Under the pieces are notes generated by a model, which had not been told where the DNA came from, did not search any database, and worked only from the letters and a program-made list of their open reading frames with translations. This document shows, in pieces, positions 8,287 through 17,541 of a DNA stretch of 64,000 bases. The position numbers and the translations under genes are program-made. The stretch comes from Streptomyces sp. SID12488 (lineage in GTDB: Bacteria > Actinomycetota > Actinomycetes > Streptomycetales > Streptomycetaceae). Numbering within the stretch: the first letter of the stretch is position 1; each line of letters begins with the position of its first letter. Location: positions 124,001 to 188,000 of the forward strand of contig NZ_JAAGLT010000008.1 of NCBI RefSeq assembly GCF_010548275.1, written 5' to 3'.

Positions 8287-9435
8287 GTGAAGCTCCGTCT
8301 TCTCGCTGCCGCCGCGCTGCTGCTGATCGGCGGCGCGGCCGGGCCCGCAGCCGCCGACACCCCGGCTGGGCAGCCCGTGCAGCCCCGTGCCGCGTCCGTC
8401 GAGGTGCCCGCCGGCGTCAGCGCCGGGGTCGCCGTCTTCGACCGGCGGACCGGTACCTTCACCGAGCAGTTCAACTCCAGCGCGGGCTTCCGCTCCGCCT
8501 CGGTCGTCAAGCTGCTCCTGGCGCTGGACTACCTGTGGAACCGGGGCCCCGACTACACCGTGCCCTCAGCCGACCGGGCATGGCTGGAGCCGATGCTGCG
8601 CAGCAGCAACGACGACGCGGCCAACAACTACTGGTCGGACAACGGCGGTACGGCGATCATCACCCGCATGGTGAGCCGCCTCGGCCTCAAGGACACGGCA
8701 CCACCGCCCACCGGCTACGAGGGCTACTGGGGCTACACCGCGCTCTCCGCTCGCGACACGGTGACGATCTACCGCTACCTCCTGGACTCGGCGCCCGGCC
8801 CCATGCGCGACTTCGTGATGGGGAACCTGCGCCAGTCCACCCGCTGCGCCTCGGACAGGTTCGACCAGCACTTCGGTGTCGCCGGGGCGTTCGAGAAACC
8901 TTGGGCGGTGAAGCAGGGTTGGGCTGGGTCCTCGTACGAGAAAGGCACCTGCGGCCCGCCGCGCGCCGCTACCGCGACGGGCACCGCGAGCCCGGCACCG
9001 GCCGCCCCCGCGGGCGTGGACCTGACCCGGCCTGCGCTGCACAGCACGGGCACCGTCGGCGCCGGTGACCGCTCCATCGTGGCCGTGTTCACGCTGCATC
9101 CCGTCGGCACGTCGTACGGGAAGGCGTACACGGATATCGGCCGGTTGACCCGCTCCCTGAACGTCCCCGGAGCCGCGCGGGCCGCGGGATGGTGGTACGG
9201 CACGTGGAGCGACCATGTGAACGTCCGTCCCAACCCCGACACGGACACCTCGCCGATCACCCAACTCCCCGCAGGCGTCGAGGTGTTGGTGAGCTGCCAG
9301 GCAAGGGGTGAGGAGGTCAGGGTACCGCCGTACACCAACGAGTGGTGGGCGTACCTCCCGCAGTACAACGGCTGGATCTCCAACATCTACATCAACTCGC
9401 CCGACAACAAGATGCCGGACGTCAAGGACTGCTGA
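8287..9435 (+). CDS. Secreted class A beta-lactamase-fold serine hydrolase with SH3-like tail
   Basis: A 382-residue protein starting at GTG 8287, with AGGGAG about 9 nt upstream. A signal peptide (1-24) is followed by a penicillin-binding/beta-lactamase-fold domain: the SxxK motif is Ser72-Val-Val-Lys75, SDN at 117-119, and a KQG triad-like motif near 215. A Pro/Ala/Thr linker (about 228-245) interrupts the late part of the domain. The C-terminal 70 residues (NVRPNPDTDTSPITQLP to GWISNIYIN) look like a bacterial SH3 wall-binding module. A D,D-peptidase or lipoprotein-like wall enzyme is more likely than a resistance beta-lactamase. KQG in place of KTG is atypical. Confidence 0.8.
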   Translation: MKLRLLAAAALLLIGGAAGPAAADTPAGQPVQPRAASVEVPAGVSAGVAVFDRRTGTFTEQFNSSAGFRSASVVKLLLALDYLWNRGPDYTVPSADRAWLEPMLRSSNDDAANNYWSDNGGTAIITRMVSRLGLKDTAPPPTGYEGYWGYTALSARDTVTIYRYLLDSAPGPMRDFVMGNLRQSTRCASDRFDQHFGVAGAFEKPWAVKQGWAGSSYEKGTCGPPRAATATGTASPAPAAPAGVDLTRPALHSTGTVGAGDRSIVAVFTLHPVGTSYGKAYTDIGRLTRSLNVPGAARAAGWWYGTWSDHVNVRPNPDTDTSPITQLPAGVEVLVSCQARGEEVRVPPYTNEWWAYLPQYNGWISNIYINSPDNKMPDVKDC

Positions 9436-9462
9436 ATGGCCTTGAGCGACAGCTCCGCTGCC

Positions 9463-10629
9463 TCACCGCTCGTAGGCGGCGAGGCAGCGGAGCACTTTCT
9501 CGACGTGGGGCCGCACTCGTTCGGGGACGCCGCCCTCCGTGATGACCGTGCGGTCGCTCGTGCGGTAGCCGGCCGCCATCAGTGCGGGAAGATTCTCGGC
9601 AGGCATGTCGGCCTTCTTGGACTGCTGGTCGAGCCGGCACACGTACAGCGACATCGTGGAGATCGCGGCCGGCGGCGACCGATAGTCCTTGTCGCCATCG
9701 CCATCGCCATCGCCATCGCCGTCGACCGCCCAGGCCCGGAACGCCGACAGCGTCGACATGGCGATGCCGTACTCCTCGCTCGCCGGGCGGGCCGCGTTCA
9801 CGTCGAAACCGCTCTCCTCCTTGAGCATGGCGGCGAGAAAAGCGGGCGTGACCTCCGCGTCGGTGCAGCGGTGGGCAGCCTTCACGATGACCGGCCGCAG
9901 TGCTTCGGCGACGTCGGAGGCCTGAGGGATCTCCCCGGCGGCCGGGCTGTGCGCGTCGGTGACGACGGCCGGTGTGCCGCGCGCCCAGTCGTCGTCATCC
10001 CCGCCTCCGTCGCCCCCCCCGAGCAGCGCGGCCCCGGCGATCGCGGCCGACGCCGCAGCGAGCGCCACGGCGGCGACCGGCATCAGCCGGCGTCGGCCAC
10101 GCGGGCTTGCCAGTTGCTCAATCCGGACCGAGAGGCTCGCGGCGGTGTGGCGCAGGTCGCCGTGCACCCAGCCGGCGCCGTCCATATGGGCGAGCCCGGC
10201 GGCGACGCCGAACAGGACCCGCACGGCGTCCAGGATCGGTCCGCCTGTCCCGGCAGTGTCCAGCGCCTGCCGCAGACTGGCCTCGGCACGGTCCATGATG
10301 AGCGCGATCGCCCCGTTCAGCGCGGGCAGACCGGCGCGTCCACAGTGCACACGGCATGCGTCCGTACGAGGTGCGGATGGTCCGCTTCGGCGCTGAACCA
10401 CACCTCGGGGGCGACCAGTTCACCGAGCGCGGCACGCTGACCGGGCGCCAGGGCACCGGTCGGCAGCACCTAAACTGCCGCGACCGTGCCGTCCGCGAAA
10501 GCGCGGGCCGTACATGGTCCCCCAGCCGCCCGACCCGATGACGGCGTCCAACTCCCAGCCGTCGATCCGGAAACCCGTCGGCAGCCGCGGCATCCCGAGG
10601 GCACCCTCCTCGGCACCTGGCGTGCTCAC
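9463..10629 (-). pseudogene. Ser/Thr protein kinase with extracellular lytic-transglycosylase-like domain, inactivated
   Basis: The GTG start at 10629 shares GTGA with the upstream FHA gene's stop. The first frame carries a glycine-rich loop (VIGSGGWGTMY), then shifts. The next frame reads ARAFADGTVAAV, an amber codon exactly where the family has the ATP-binding Lys, then VLPTGALAPGQRAALGEL onwards. A second shift near 10325 leads to LPALNGAIALIM and WVHGDL. The rest of the catalytic core is deleted, because the HGDL region runs straight into a juxtamembrane RIEQLASPRGRRR, a helix (VAAVALAAASAAIAGAALL) and an ectodomain with the SLT-like LKEESGF. Ancestrally a transmembrane kinase; now at least three point lesions plus one deletion. 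Confidence 0.85.
9691..9726. repeat. Hexanucleotide repeat (CGCCAT)n
   Basis: Four CGCCAT units and a CGCCGT variant in tandem, encoding a Gly-Asp run on the minus strand in the ectodomain of the kinase pseudogene. A slippage-prone microsatellite. Confidence 0.8.
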
Positions 10630-11420
10630 GCGCCGCTCGTCTGCGGGACGGGCCGTCTGCGGGACGGCAACAGGGCGAGATGCTCCTCACGCACCAGGCC
10701 GAAGCGCAGGGCGAGTGAGGCGAGTCGGGCACGTTTGGCACCCGTGCGGGTGTTGCCGTCCGCTCCGGGCTCGCCGCCGACGTCCAGACGCAGCTTGGCG
10801 AAGGTCAGATAGTCGATGTGGTAGTTCACCGCGGAACGGGTCAGCCCACGACAGCTCTCCAGCGGGCGGAGCCTCTCCGCGATGTCCCCGACGCCCGGCA
10901 GCGTGCCGTCCGAGGGGGCGCGCAGCCTCGGCTCGCACAGGGCTACCAGCACCAGGAAGTACTTCGCCGTCGCATCGAGCGCGTAGGGGTGCACGGTCGA
11001 CTCCTCCGCGCAGGGCGAGGACTGCTCGTCCAGATAGGCGTGCTGCGGAGCGAACACCTTGAAGTCGACGGTCCCGGACAGCGCGGGCAGGACGACTCGG
11101 GAGAACTCGAAGGGCACCGGTACTCCGAGCCGACCGGGCGCGACGGTGATGTACTCTCCGGCACCCTCCAGGTTCTCGACCGCATACGCGGTGTCACGGC
11201 TGAAGTTCGACAGCCGCCAGTAGTCCTCGGCCGCCTCCAGCCGCCCAGCGCGCCGGGAGATCCCGGGATCGGGCAGAACAATGGAGACCTCCCGGCCGCC
11301 GGGTACCCCGCGTCCGAAGTCGGCCACGTCGCCCGGCCCCATATGCAGTAACTCGGTCCCGGACGCGCCGGCTTCACCCGGCCGTGACGGGCCGGGCGGC
11401 TGCACGATGATCGTTTCCAT
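10626..11420 (-). CDS. FHA-domain protein with C-terminal DNA-binding-like helices
   Basis: A 264-residue cytoplasmic protein. The ATG at 11420 has GAGGGAA 8 nt upstream. Residues 20-110 have the FHA pattern: a first-strand Arg/Gly block, then IVLPDPGISRRAGRLEA matching the Gly-x-Ser-Arg core, then a WRLSNFSR strand. FHA domains bind phosphothreonine, typically on partner kinases. Residues about 190-245 (GDIAERLRP, LTRSAVNYHIDYL) resemble a helix-turn-helix, so it may be a phospho-dependent regulator. It is translationally coupled to the kinase gene (GTGA overlap) and follows the 45-residue peptide gene by 112 bp. Confidence 0.75.
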   Translation of the reverse strand: METIIVQPPGPSRPGEAGASGTELLHMGPGDVADFGRGVPGGREVSIVLPDPGISRRAGRLEAAEDYWRLSNFSRDTAYAVENLEGAGEYITVAPGRLGVPVPFEFSRVVLPALSGTVDFKVFAPQHAYLDEQSSPCAEESTVHPYALDATAKYFLVLVALCEPRLRAPSDGTLPGVGDIAERLRPLESCRGLTRSAVNYHIDYLTFAKLRLDVGGEPGADGNTRTGAKRARLASLALRFGLVREEHLALLPSRRRPVPQTSGA

Positions 11421-11532
11421 GCTGAATTTCCCTCGATGTGGTCGCCATGATCGCAGAAGCGATTCCGGTTGCCGCCGACCCGGCGTCTCCGCACCGGGCA
11501 AGGCGTGTCTCCTGGTCACAGTCGCCGCTCCG

Positions 11533-11670
11533 CTACCAGAACGCGCAGTCGGGGCTGCAGACGGTCTGCTCGATCCAGCAGGCCTGGGCTCCGGACGATT
11601 GCGCGTGAGCGCCGGTGTTGGGGGTGACCACACTCAACAGGCGGTCGCCGAGCATTGAAGTGCCACGCAT
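11533..11670 (-). CDS. 45-residue Cys-rich peptide, candidate modified or signalling peptide
   Basis: A short gene with a very strong ribosome binding site (AAGGAGAAGG, 7-8 nt before the ATG at 11670). The N-terminal 24 residues (beginning MRGTSMLGDRLLSVV) look like a leader. The C-terminus ACWIEQTVCSPDCAFW holds three Cys, two Trp and Ser/Thr residues, the composition of a ribosomal peptide core or a disulfide peptide. It is not a secretion signal of the usual Sec type. It is the first gene of the minus-strand set peptide-FHA-kinase. No lanthionine synthetase, YcaO, radical SAM or P450 gene lies nearby, so the maturation class cannot be named. Confidence 0.65.
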   Translation of the reverse strand: MRGTSMLGDRLLSVVTPNTGAHAQSSGAQACWIEQTVCSPDCAFW

Positions 11671-11900
11671 ACCTTCTCCTTCGCTACGTCGGAGCGCGGG
11701 CTTGGGGAGGCCCCGGCTTCGATCGATGCGCCGTCCGCTTGTGGGGCGCTGGACAAGAGTTTTGGCGGTCGGCGGATTGTCTGGCAGGTCCCTTTCACCA
11801 CTTCGGACAATCTGCAGGCCCTGGCTGAGCGGGTGTTGGGGATGCCCAGGGGCAGGGGTTAGCGTCAGGTGAGGCACGTTGGTGCAGTGACGGGGGAGTC

Positions 11901-14900
11901 ATGGGGCGTCGGGAACGGCCGCTGGATCCGGCGGAGGGTCCGGTCGCGCGGTTCGCTTATGAGTTGCGGAAGTTGCGGCAGGAGGCCGGTGGCGTCACCT
12001 ACCGGGTGATGGCGGGCACGGCGCACTACTCTGCTGCGACCCTGGCGCAGGCTGCGGCCGGGGACCGGCTGCCGTCGCTGTCCATCGCCCTGGCTTATGC
12101 CCAAGCGTGCGGTGGTGACCGTGCGGAGTGGAAGCAGCGGTGGCGCGAGACCGCGCGGGAAGTGTCCGGGCAGGCCCGCGAGGCCGAGGACGGCAGTGAG
12201 CCTCCGTACCGGGGTCTGGCCCGTTTCGGCATCGACGATCACGAGCGGTTCTTCGGCCGGGACCGGCTCGTCGACCAGTTGGTGGACATGGTCGGCCACA
12301 AGCAGTTGGTGGTGGTGACCGGGCCTTCCGGCAGCGGCAAGTCCTCTGTGCTGCGCGCCGGACTGATCGCCCGAATACAGCGGACCGCATCCCGGCAGGA
12401 AGGACCTGCCGCGATCCGTGTCCTCACCCCCGGGCCGAGCCCGGCCCGCACGCACGCCGGAAACCTGGATCCCGGGACGGCCCCTGCCAGCACAGTGATC
12501 GTCGTGGACCAGTTGGAGGAGGTCTTCACGCTCTGCACCGATCCGGCCGAGCGGACCCGTTTCCTAGATCTGCTGTGCGACCTGCGGTCCGCTCATCAGG
12601 GCATCCGCGTCGTGGTCGCCGTCCGGGCCGACTTCTACGGCCACCTCACCCACCACCGCCGTATCGCCGAGGCCGCCCAGGACGCCACCCTGCTGGTCCC
12701 GCCCATGAACCACGAAGAATTGCGGGAGGCCATCGTCCGGCCGGCCGCACTGGGCGGGCTCGTCGTCGAACGCGCCCTGACCACCCGGATCATCCGGGAC
12801 GTCGCCGACGAAGCCGGCGGCTTGCCCCTGATGTCCCACGCCCTGCTGGAAACCTGGCGTCGGCGCAGCGGCCGAGTCCTGACCGAGGCAGCCTACGATG
12901 CCGCCGGCGGCATCCAGGGGGCGATCGCCCGCACGGCGGAAGACTTCTACGGCCACCTCACCCCGGAACAGGCCGAGACCGCCCGGCGGATCCTCCTGCG
13001 GCTGGTGACGCCCGGCCAGGGAAACCAGGACACCCGCCGTCCGGCCGACCGCGGCGAGATCACGAAGCTGGGCCCCGCCGCCGCGTCCGACACCGACCTG
13101 GTCCTTGACCGTCTGGCCCACGACCGTCTGGTCACCCTCGACAAGGACACCGTCCACCTCTCCCACGAAGCCGTCCTGTCCGCCTGGCCCCGGCTTCACG
13201 CATGGATCGAAGAGGACCGCGACCGGCTGCGCACCCAGCGCCACCTCACCGAGGCCACCCACACCTGGCAGACACTCGGCCAGGACCCCGGCTCCCTCTA
13301 CCGGGGAGTGCGCCTGTCCGTCGCCGAGGACCACTGGGCCGGCCCCGGACAGCGGGACGATCTCACCCCGACGGAACGGCAGTTCCTCACCACCAGCCTC
13401 GCCGCACGCAACCGGCACCGCCGCCAGCGGCACACCCGCACGGCCGCCCTGTCTGTCCTCGTCGTCCTCAGTCTCGTCGCCGCCCTCACCGCATGGCAGC
13501 AGAACCGCACGAGCGACCGCCGCCACGGGGAGGCCGAGGCCCGCCGCATCGCGGCGGTCGCGGACAGCATGCGGTTCTCCGACCCGGTCACGGCGATGAA
13601 GCTCAGCGTGGCCGCGTGGCGGCTGGCCGACACCACGGAGACACGGTCGGCGCTGATCGGGGCGATGGCCCAGCCACAGGAGGATACGTTCGCCGTCCCG
13701 GGAGCCGACGCCGGGTTCGATGGCTCCGGCAACCAGGTGCGCCGGCTGACGGGCGACGGCAGGTCAGTGGTGTCCTTCACGAAAGACCGGGTCCGAATCT
13801 GGGATTTGCGCACGCGCCGCCTCACACTCTCCGCACGGGGTCCCAGACCGCCGTTGGACGACACCCCGGTCGCGGTGAGCCCGGACGGACTGACGCTGGC
13901 GCTCCTGACGCAGGGCGAGATCAAGCTGTGGGACGTACGGGCCGCACGGGTGACAGGGACACTCACCGGCGTGGATGCGATGGAGGCACCTCTCGTCTTC
14001 CGGAAGCACACTCTGGTAGCAGTGGACTGGGAGGGAGGTGCCGTCCAGGCATGGGATCTGCGCACCCAGCGTCGGATGCTGCGGATCTCCCTGCCCGAGG
14101 ACAGCGTGCCCACCCTGGCCGCCAGCCCCGACGGCCGATGGCTCGCCCTGTGCCAGGACAAGCACCCGCCGGAGCTCTGGGACATTGCGCAGCGCCGGAA
14201 GGCTTCCGCGCCCTGGGCCGTGAAGGTCCGCGCCGGTGACTGCACCGACGACACCCTTGCCTTCACTCCCGACAGCAGGTCACTTACGGTCGTCGCCGAC
14301 GACGGAATCCGAGGATGGGATCTGCGTACCGGGCACCAGACGCTGCACCTGAAAGCGGACGGGCTGACCAAGGTGTGGTCCGGATCCGACAGCGGGTTCC
14401 TGGTGGCCACGGGACCCCGCCAACTCCTCGTGTGGCGGCTGGCACATCCCTATCTACCCGTACTGCGTCAGCGGCTGACCCTCGGCGACTGGAACGACGT
14501 CGCCATCGACCGAGTCGCCGGAGCCGTGCGCTACCTCAATGGCTCCGGCACCGTCGTCCGCTCGCTGGCCATCGGCACGGCGACGACAAAGGGGTGGGTG
14601 CAGCACACGGCGGACCGGGCCGAACTCTCCGAGGACGGCCAGGTCCTGGCACGCTTCGCCGTAAAGGACCGTGCACGACACCTTCAAGTCGTGGACACCC
14701 GCGACGGGCGGATCCTCTTCGAGCCGCCGACACCCGCGTGCCCCAGCAAGGACACCGGGCCCGGGGAAGCCTGCGCCGACCTCCTGGCACTCAGCGGCGA
14801 CGGCAGATACGTCGTGCGCAACCACCACCAGGGGGCGTCGGACAAGACACGCATCACGGTGTGGGACGTCAGGACCGGTCGCGCACACGCCACCGTGGAC

Positions 14901-15662
14901 ATCCGGCCGGACGCCGAGGGTTCCATCGCTGTCAACGGGCTCGCCCTCGACCTCCACGGCCGTACCTTGCTGGTGTATCGGGCCACCAATCCCCTGGCCG
15001 TCGAGGTGTGGGACCTGACCAGGGAAAAACGCGTGAAGACGATACGCGGCAGTCTGTCCCCGGCCGGCGGCTTCTACTCCCTTGGCGTGCGCCTGGCTCT
15101 GCGCCCCGACGGAGGCAGCCTGGTGACACAGGAGGGCACGGTCACCGACCTCCGCAAGGAACGCATGGAATCGCGCGTGCTGGGCGATGAGATAGCCAGC
15201 GTCGCGGCGTTCAGCCCCGACGGCACCCTTCTCGCAGTCGGTGACGCCATGGGCCGCATCACCCTCTGGGACGGGGCGTTGCGCACACGCCACGGCGTGC
15301 TGGACAGCTCCTCGTCCGACGCCGGTGCGGACACCACCGGCGGGATATCAGCCTTGGCCTTCTCACACGACGGGGGCACACTGGCGGTCGCCGGGGAGGC
15401 CGGCACCCTACAGCTCTGGGACGTCGCGTCCTCCCGACTCCTCGGCTCCACGCTGCCGACCCCGGGTGACCAGGTACTCGCACTCGCCTTCGACCCGGAC
15501 GACACCACCCTGTACGCCGCCGGCACAAACGTGCCCGTGGAGAAGTACGACCTGACTCCCGAGCACCTGGTCACCACGGTCTGCAAGCGCACCGGCTCGG
15601 GACTGTCCAAGTCCGACTGGAAGACCTACCTCCCGAACGTCCCCTACCGACAGACCTGTTGA
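11901..15662 (+). CDS. HTH - NTPase (nSTAND) - WD40 repeat protein
   Basis: A 1253-residue protein. An Xre-type helix-turn-helix (about 15-75) precedes a STAND-family NTPase with Walker A GPSGSGKSS (141-149) and Walker B VIVVDQLEE (199-207). A winged-helix/arm region follows to about 480, then a single hydrophobic segment near 512-535. About 14 degenerate WD40 blades follow, with recurring WD and SPDG motifs (about 600-1230). Such proteins are common in Streptomyces and are thought to act as signal-dependent oligomeric switches or conflict-type sensors; the client is unknown. It is divergent from the peptide-FHA-kinase set (230 bp between starts), so a shared promoter region is possible. Confidence 0.85.
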   Translation: MGRRERPLDPAEGPVARFAYELRKLRQEAGGVTYRVMAGTAHYSAATLAQAAAGDRLPSLSIALAYAQACGGDRAEWKQRWRETAREVSGQAREAEDGSEPPYRGLARFGIDDHERFFGRDRLVDQLVDMVGHKQLVVVTGPSGSGKSSVLRAGLIARIQRTASRQEGPAAIRVLTPGPSPARTHAGNLDPGTAPASTVIVVDQLEEVFTLCTDPAERTRFLDLLCDLRSAHQGIRVVVAVRADFYGHLTHHRRIAEAAQDATLLVPPMNHEELREAIVRPAALGGLVVERALTTRIIRDVADEAGGLPLMSHALLETWRRRSGRVLTEAAYDAAGGIQGAIARTAEDFYGHLTPEQAETARRILLRLVTPGQGNQDTRRPADRGEITKLGPAAASDTDLVLDRLAHDRLVTLDKDTVHLSHEAVLSAWPRLHAWIEEDRDRLRTQRHLTEATHTWQTLGQDPGSLYRGVRLSVAEDHWAGPGQRDDLTPTERQFLTTSLAARNRHRRQRHTRTAALSVLVVLSLVAALTAWQQNRTSDRRHGEAEARRIAAVADSMRFSDPVTAMKLSVAAWRLADTTETRSALIGAMAQPQEDTFAVPGADAGFDGSGNQVRRLTGDGRSVVSFTKDRVRIWDLRTRRLTLSARGPRPPLDDTPVAVSPDGLTLALLTQGEIKLWDVRAARVTGTLTGVDAMEAPLVFRKHTLVAVDWEGGAVQAWDLRTQRRMLRISLPEDSVPTLAASPDGRWLALCQDKHPPELWDIAQRRKASAPWAVKVRAGDCTDDTLAFTPDSRSLTVVADDGIRGWDLRTGHQTLHLKADGLTKVWSGSDSGFLVATGPRQLLVWRLAHPYLPVLRQRLTLGDWNDVAIDRVAGAVRYLNGSGTVVRSLAIGTATTKGWVQHTADRAELSEDGQVLARFAVKDRARHLQVVDTRDGRILFEPPTPACPSKDTGPGEACADLLALSGDGRYVVRNHHQGASDKTRITVWDVRTGRAHATVDIRPDAEGSIAVNGLALDLHGRTLLVYRATNPLAVEVWDLTREKRVKTIRGSLSPAGGFYSLGVRLALRPDGGSLVTQEGTVTDLRKERMESRVLGDEIASVAAFSPDGTLLAVGDAMGRITLWDGALRTRHGVLDSSSSDAGADTTGGISALAFSHDGGTLAVAGEAGTLQLWDVASSRLLGSTLPTPGDQVLALAFDPDDTTLYAAGTNVPVEKYDLTPEHLVTTVCKRTGSGLSKSDWKTYLPNVPYRQTC

Positions 15663-15683
15663 ATCTGCGATCCACTCACTGAC

Positions 15684-15800
15684 CACGATGGGCCCGTCAC
15701 GTCGGTGGTGTTCTCTCCGGACGGCCACCTCCTCGCCACCGCAGGCGAGGACAGCATCGTGCGACTTCCACGGTCGTCGACGAACCCGATCGCGCTGCCC
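15684..15800 (+). pseudogene. Orphan WD40-blade fragment
   Basis: Just past the stop of the NTPase-WD40 gene one frame reads DHDGPVTSVVFSPDGHLLAT then AGEDSIVRL, a textbook WD40 blade, without any start. It is probably the tail of a related gene lost by recombination between repeat-rich paralogues. Confidence 0.6.
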
Positions 15801-16123
15801 TCGCACACCCTGATCCCCATCTGCAGATGACAGCTGCACCCGGGACCCGCGGCACACTGGGTCGTTACCTGGGACCGCTCAACCCGTAGACAGCTGAGTG
15901 ACTATGAGGCGGCTTGCTTCAGCGCGGTGAGCTGAACCGCCGAACCTGAGCCGACCACGGGCGGGAGTGAGAGATCACCGGCCTCGAACCCGGTGGCAGG
16001 ACGGTGACAATCGGGACGGATCCGTAGCGGACGTACAGGGCAACCGTCACGGGGCGTGGTGGGTCGTACGGGGGGCAAGGGCACAAGCCCGCGCATTCGA
16101 CCGGGGAACCAATGGGGGAGACC

Positions 16124-16741
16124 ATGCAGATCCGTACCCGAGGCATCCGTACCACCGTGGCCGCGCTGGCGGCCGTGGCCGGTGTCGCCGCAGCCGCTGT
16201 CCCGGCCGCCGCCACCACGCCGGCCTCCGACACACCGCGGTTCCTGGAGCCGGCCGACCTGCCGCCCCACCCGTCCTCGCCGTGGTACGCCGGAGCGGTC
16301 ACGGCCGGCCAGCCCGACCCGCTGCCGATGTGCGTGGGCGACGCGCTGCCGTCCACCACCACGCACCGGGAGTACTGGACGGAGTACGACACGAACGCCC
16401 AGCAGCTCACGGTCGAGGGGCGCAGCGAACAGTGGGCGAAGGACTTCGCGGCGCTGCTGCGCAAGGACCTGGCCGGCTGCGCGAAGAAGCTCATGCAGCA
16501 GGACCCGGACATCACGGCGACGCAGAAGTACTACGGCCGGCTGAACGTCGAGGAGGGCGCCGACGTCTACGGCATCCACACAGCCTCCGCCTGGGGCTCC
16601 TCCGACATCGGCCTCTTCTCGGTCGGCCGCGACGGCGCCACCGTGACGGTCGTCCGGTGGGGCCAGATGGGCACCTTCCAGCACGCCCAGGTGGCCGACT
16701 TCAAGGCCACGACCGTCACGGCGGTGAACAAGCTGTACTGA
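16124..16741 (+). CDS. Secreted protein of unknown function
   Basis: A 205-residue protein with a signal peptide (MQIRTRGIRTT, hydrophobic core, Ala-x-Ala near residue 31). The mature part has two Cys (about 72 and 127) and is rich in Trp and Tyr. Start choice: the ATG at 16124 follows GGGGGAG; an in-frame ATG at 16112 overlaps that SD and would only add four residues. I do not recognise the family. Monocistronic, with no partner nearby. Confidence 0.65.
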   Translation: MQIRTRGIRTTVAALAAVAGVAAAAVPAAATTPASDTPRFLEPADLPPHPSSPWYAGAVTAGQPDPLPMCVGDALPSTTTHREYWTEYDTNAQQLTVEGRSEQWAKDFAALLRKDLAGCAKKLMQQDPDITATQKYYGRLNVEEGADVYGIHTASAWGSSDIGLFSVGRDGATVTVVRWGQMGTFQHAQVADFKATTVTAVNKLY

Positions 16742-16879
16742 GCTTTCTTTTTCTTCCGGTCTCGAACGGCGTCTCGAACTGAGTCCTCACCTGGGAGTTC
16801 GCCGGACGTGGAGGCGGCCTTCGTCTGATCATGTGCTCCGACCAAGGTGCACGTGACCCCGACGAAGGCCGTGAGGTGA

Positions 16880-17116
16880 GTCTGCTGCCCGGAGGGAAGC
16901 GGTCGCGGAAGCGCCACGCTTCCGGGGCGAGTTCTACGAGTGTGCCTCGAAGCACACCTGGGAGGCCGCCGTCTCTGGCTACCGCGTCCTGGACACTGGC
17001 GAGGTCGACATGGACTCAGCCGGCATCACGCTGCGCAGCACGAACCTCTTCGGCCTGGAGGCCACGCCCGAGTGGCTGACGGACCTGATCGAGAAGTACG
17101 CCCCGAGCACCTGGTA
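16880..17116 (+). pseudogene. C-terminal fragment of an unknown small protein
   Basis: After an in-frame stop, one frame runs coherently to a TAG at 17114 with Streptomyces-like codons: RFRGEFYECASKHTWEAAV and LFGLEATPEWLTDLIEKYAP. No start codon lies upstream of the coherent part. A strong hairpin follows at 17125. It looks like the 3' end of a small hypothetical gene. Confidence 0.5.
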
Positions 17117-17124
17117 GCTCCGCC

Positions 17125-17153
17125 CGAACCCCCGGCCGCGCGCCGGGGGTTCG
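17125..17153. terminator. GC hairpin
   Basis: A perfect 12-bp stem (CGAACCCCCGGC and complement) with a 5-nt loop, then CCGTTTG. It begins 9 nt after the stop of the preceding fragment. Confidence 0.75.
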
Positions 17154-17199
17154 CCGTTTGGCTGCCCAACCCGCCCCGCCGGAGAGGGACGTGACCATG

Positions 17200-17541
17200 G
17201 AACCGGCCTCGTCCGCTCACCGTCTTGACCCGCGCCAGCGTCCAACGCCGGTCTTCCCAGCCATGCGCGGCCGGCCCCTTGGCCAGCTCCGCCTCCAGCT
17301 GGGCGAATTGCTTCTGGCTGAGCCTCGGAAGCGACGCCGGCCCCTGCGACCGCAGAGCCCGCGGACCGCCCTCGTCCCACATGTGCCGCCACCGCTGCAC
17401 CGACCGGACACTGACCCGCAGGTCCTTCGCGATCGCCGAGCTCGCCTCACCCTGGGCAAACCTCTCGGACGCCTTGAGCCGTAACTCCTCGCGGAACTGC
17501 TGCCGTTCGGCGGTCAGCCCGCCCCCTTGTGGATACCGCAT
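17200..17541 (-). pseudogene. IS630-family transposase, N-terminal fragment
   Basis: From ATG 17541 the product starts MRYPQGGGLTAERQQFRE and continues with a helix-turn-helix (SSAIAKDLRVSVRSVQRWR) and the linker GPAAHGWEDRRWTLARVKTV, as in IS630-type transposases. Homology ends around 17215. The whole DDE catalytic domain is missing and no inverted repeat was found. A matching internal piece of the same family sits at 56044-56142. Confidence 0.8.

Noticed and set aside
8287-9435. Antibiotic-resistance beta-lactamase
   Set aside because: The class A-like motifs are imperfect (KQG instead of KTG, a linker inside the domain) and an SH3-like wall-binding tail is present, pointing to a cell-wall enzyme.
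9691-9726. CRISPR-like or functional repeat array
   Set aside because: It is a plain six-base microsatellite without spacers.
11533-11670. Calling the Cys-rich peptide a lanthipeptide precursor
   Set aside because: No LanM, LanKC, LanL or LanBC gene, protease or exporter is nearby; composition alone is not enough to name the class.
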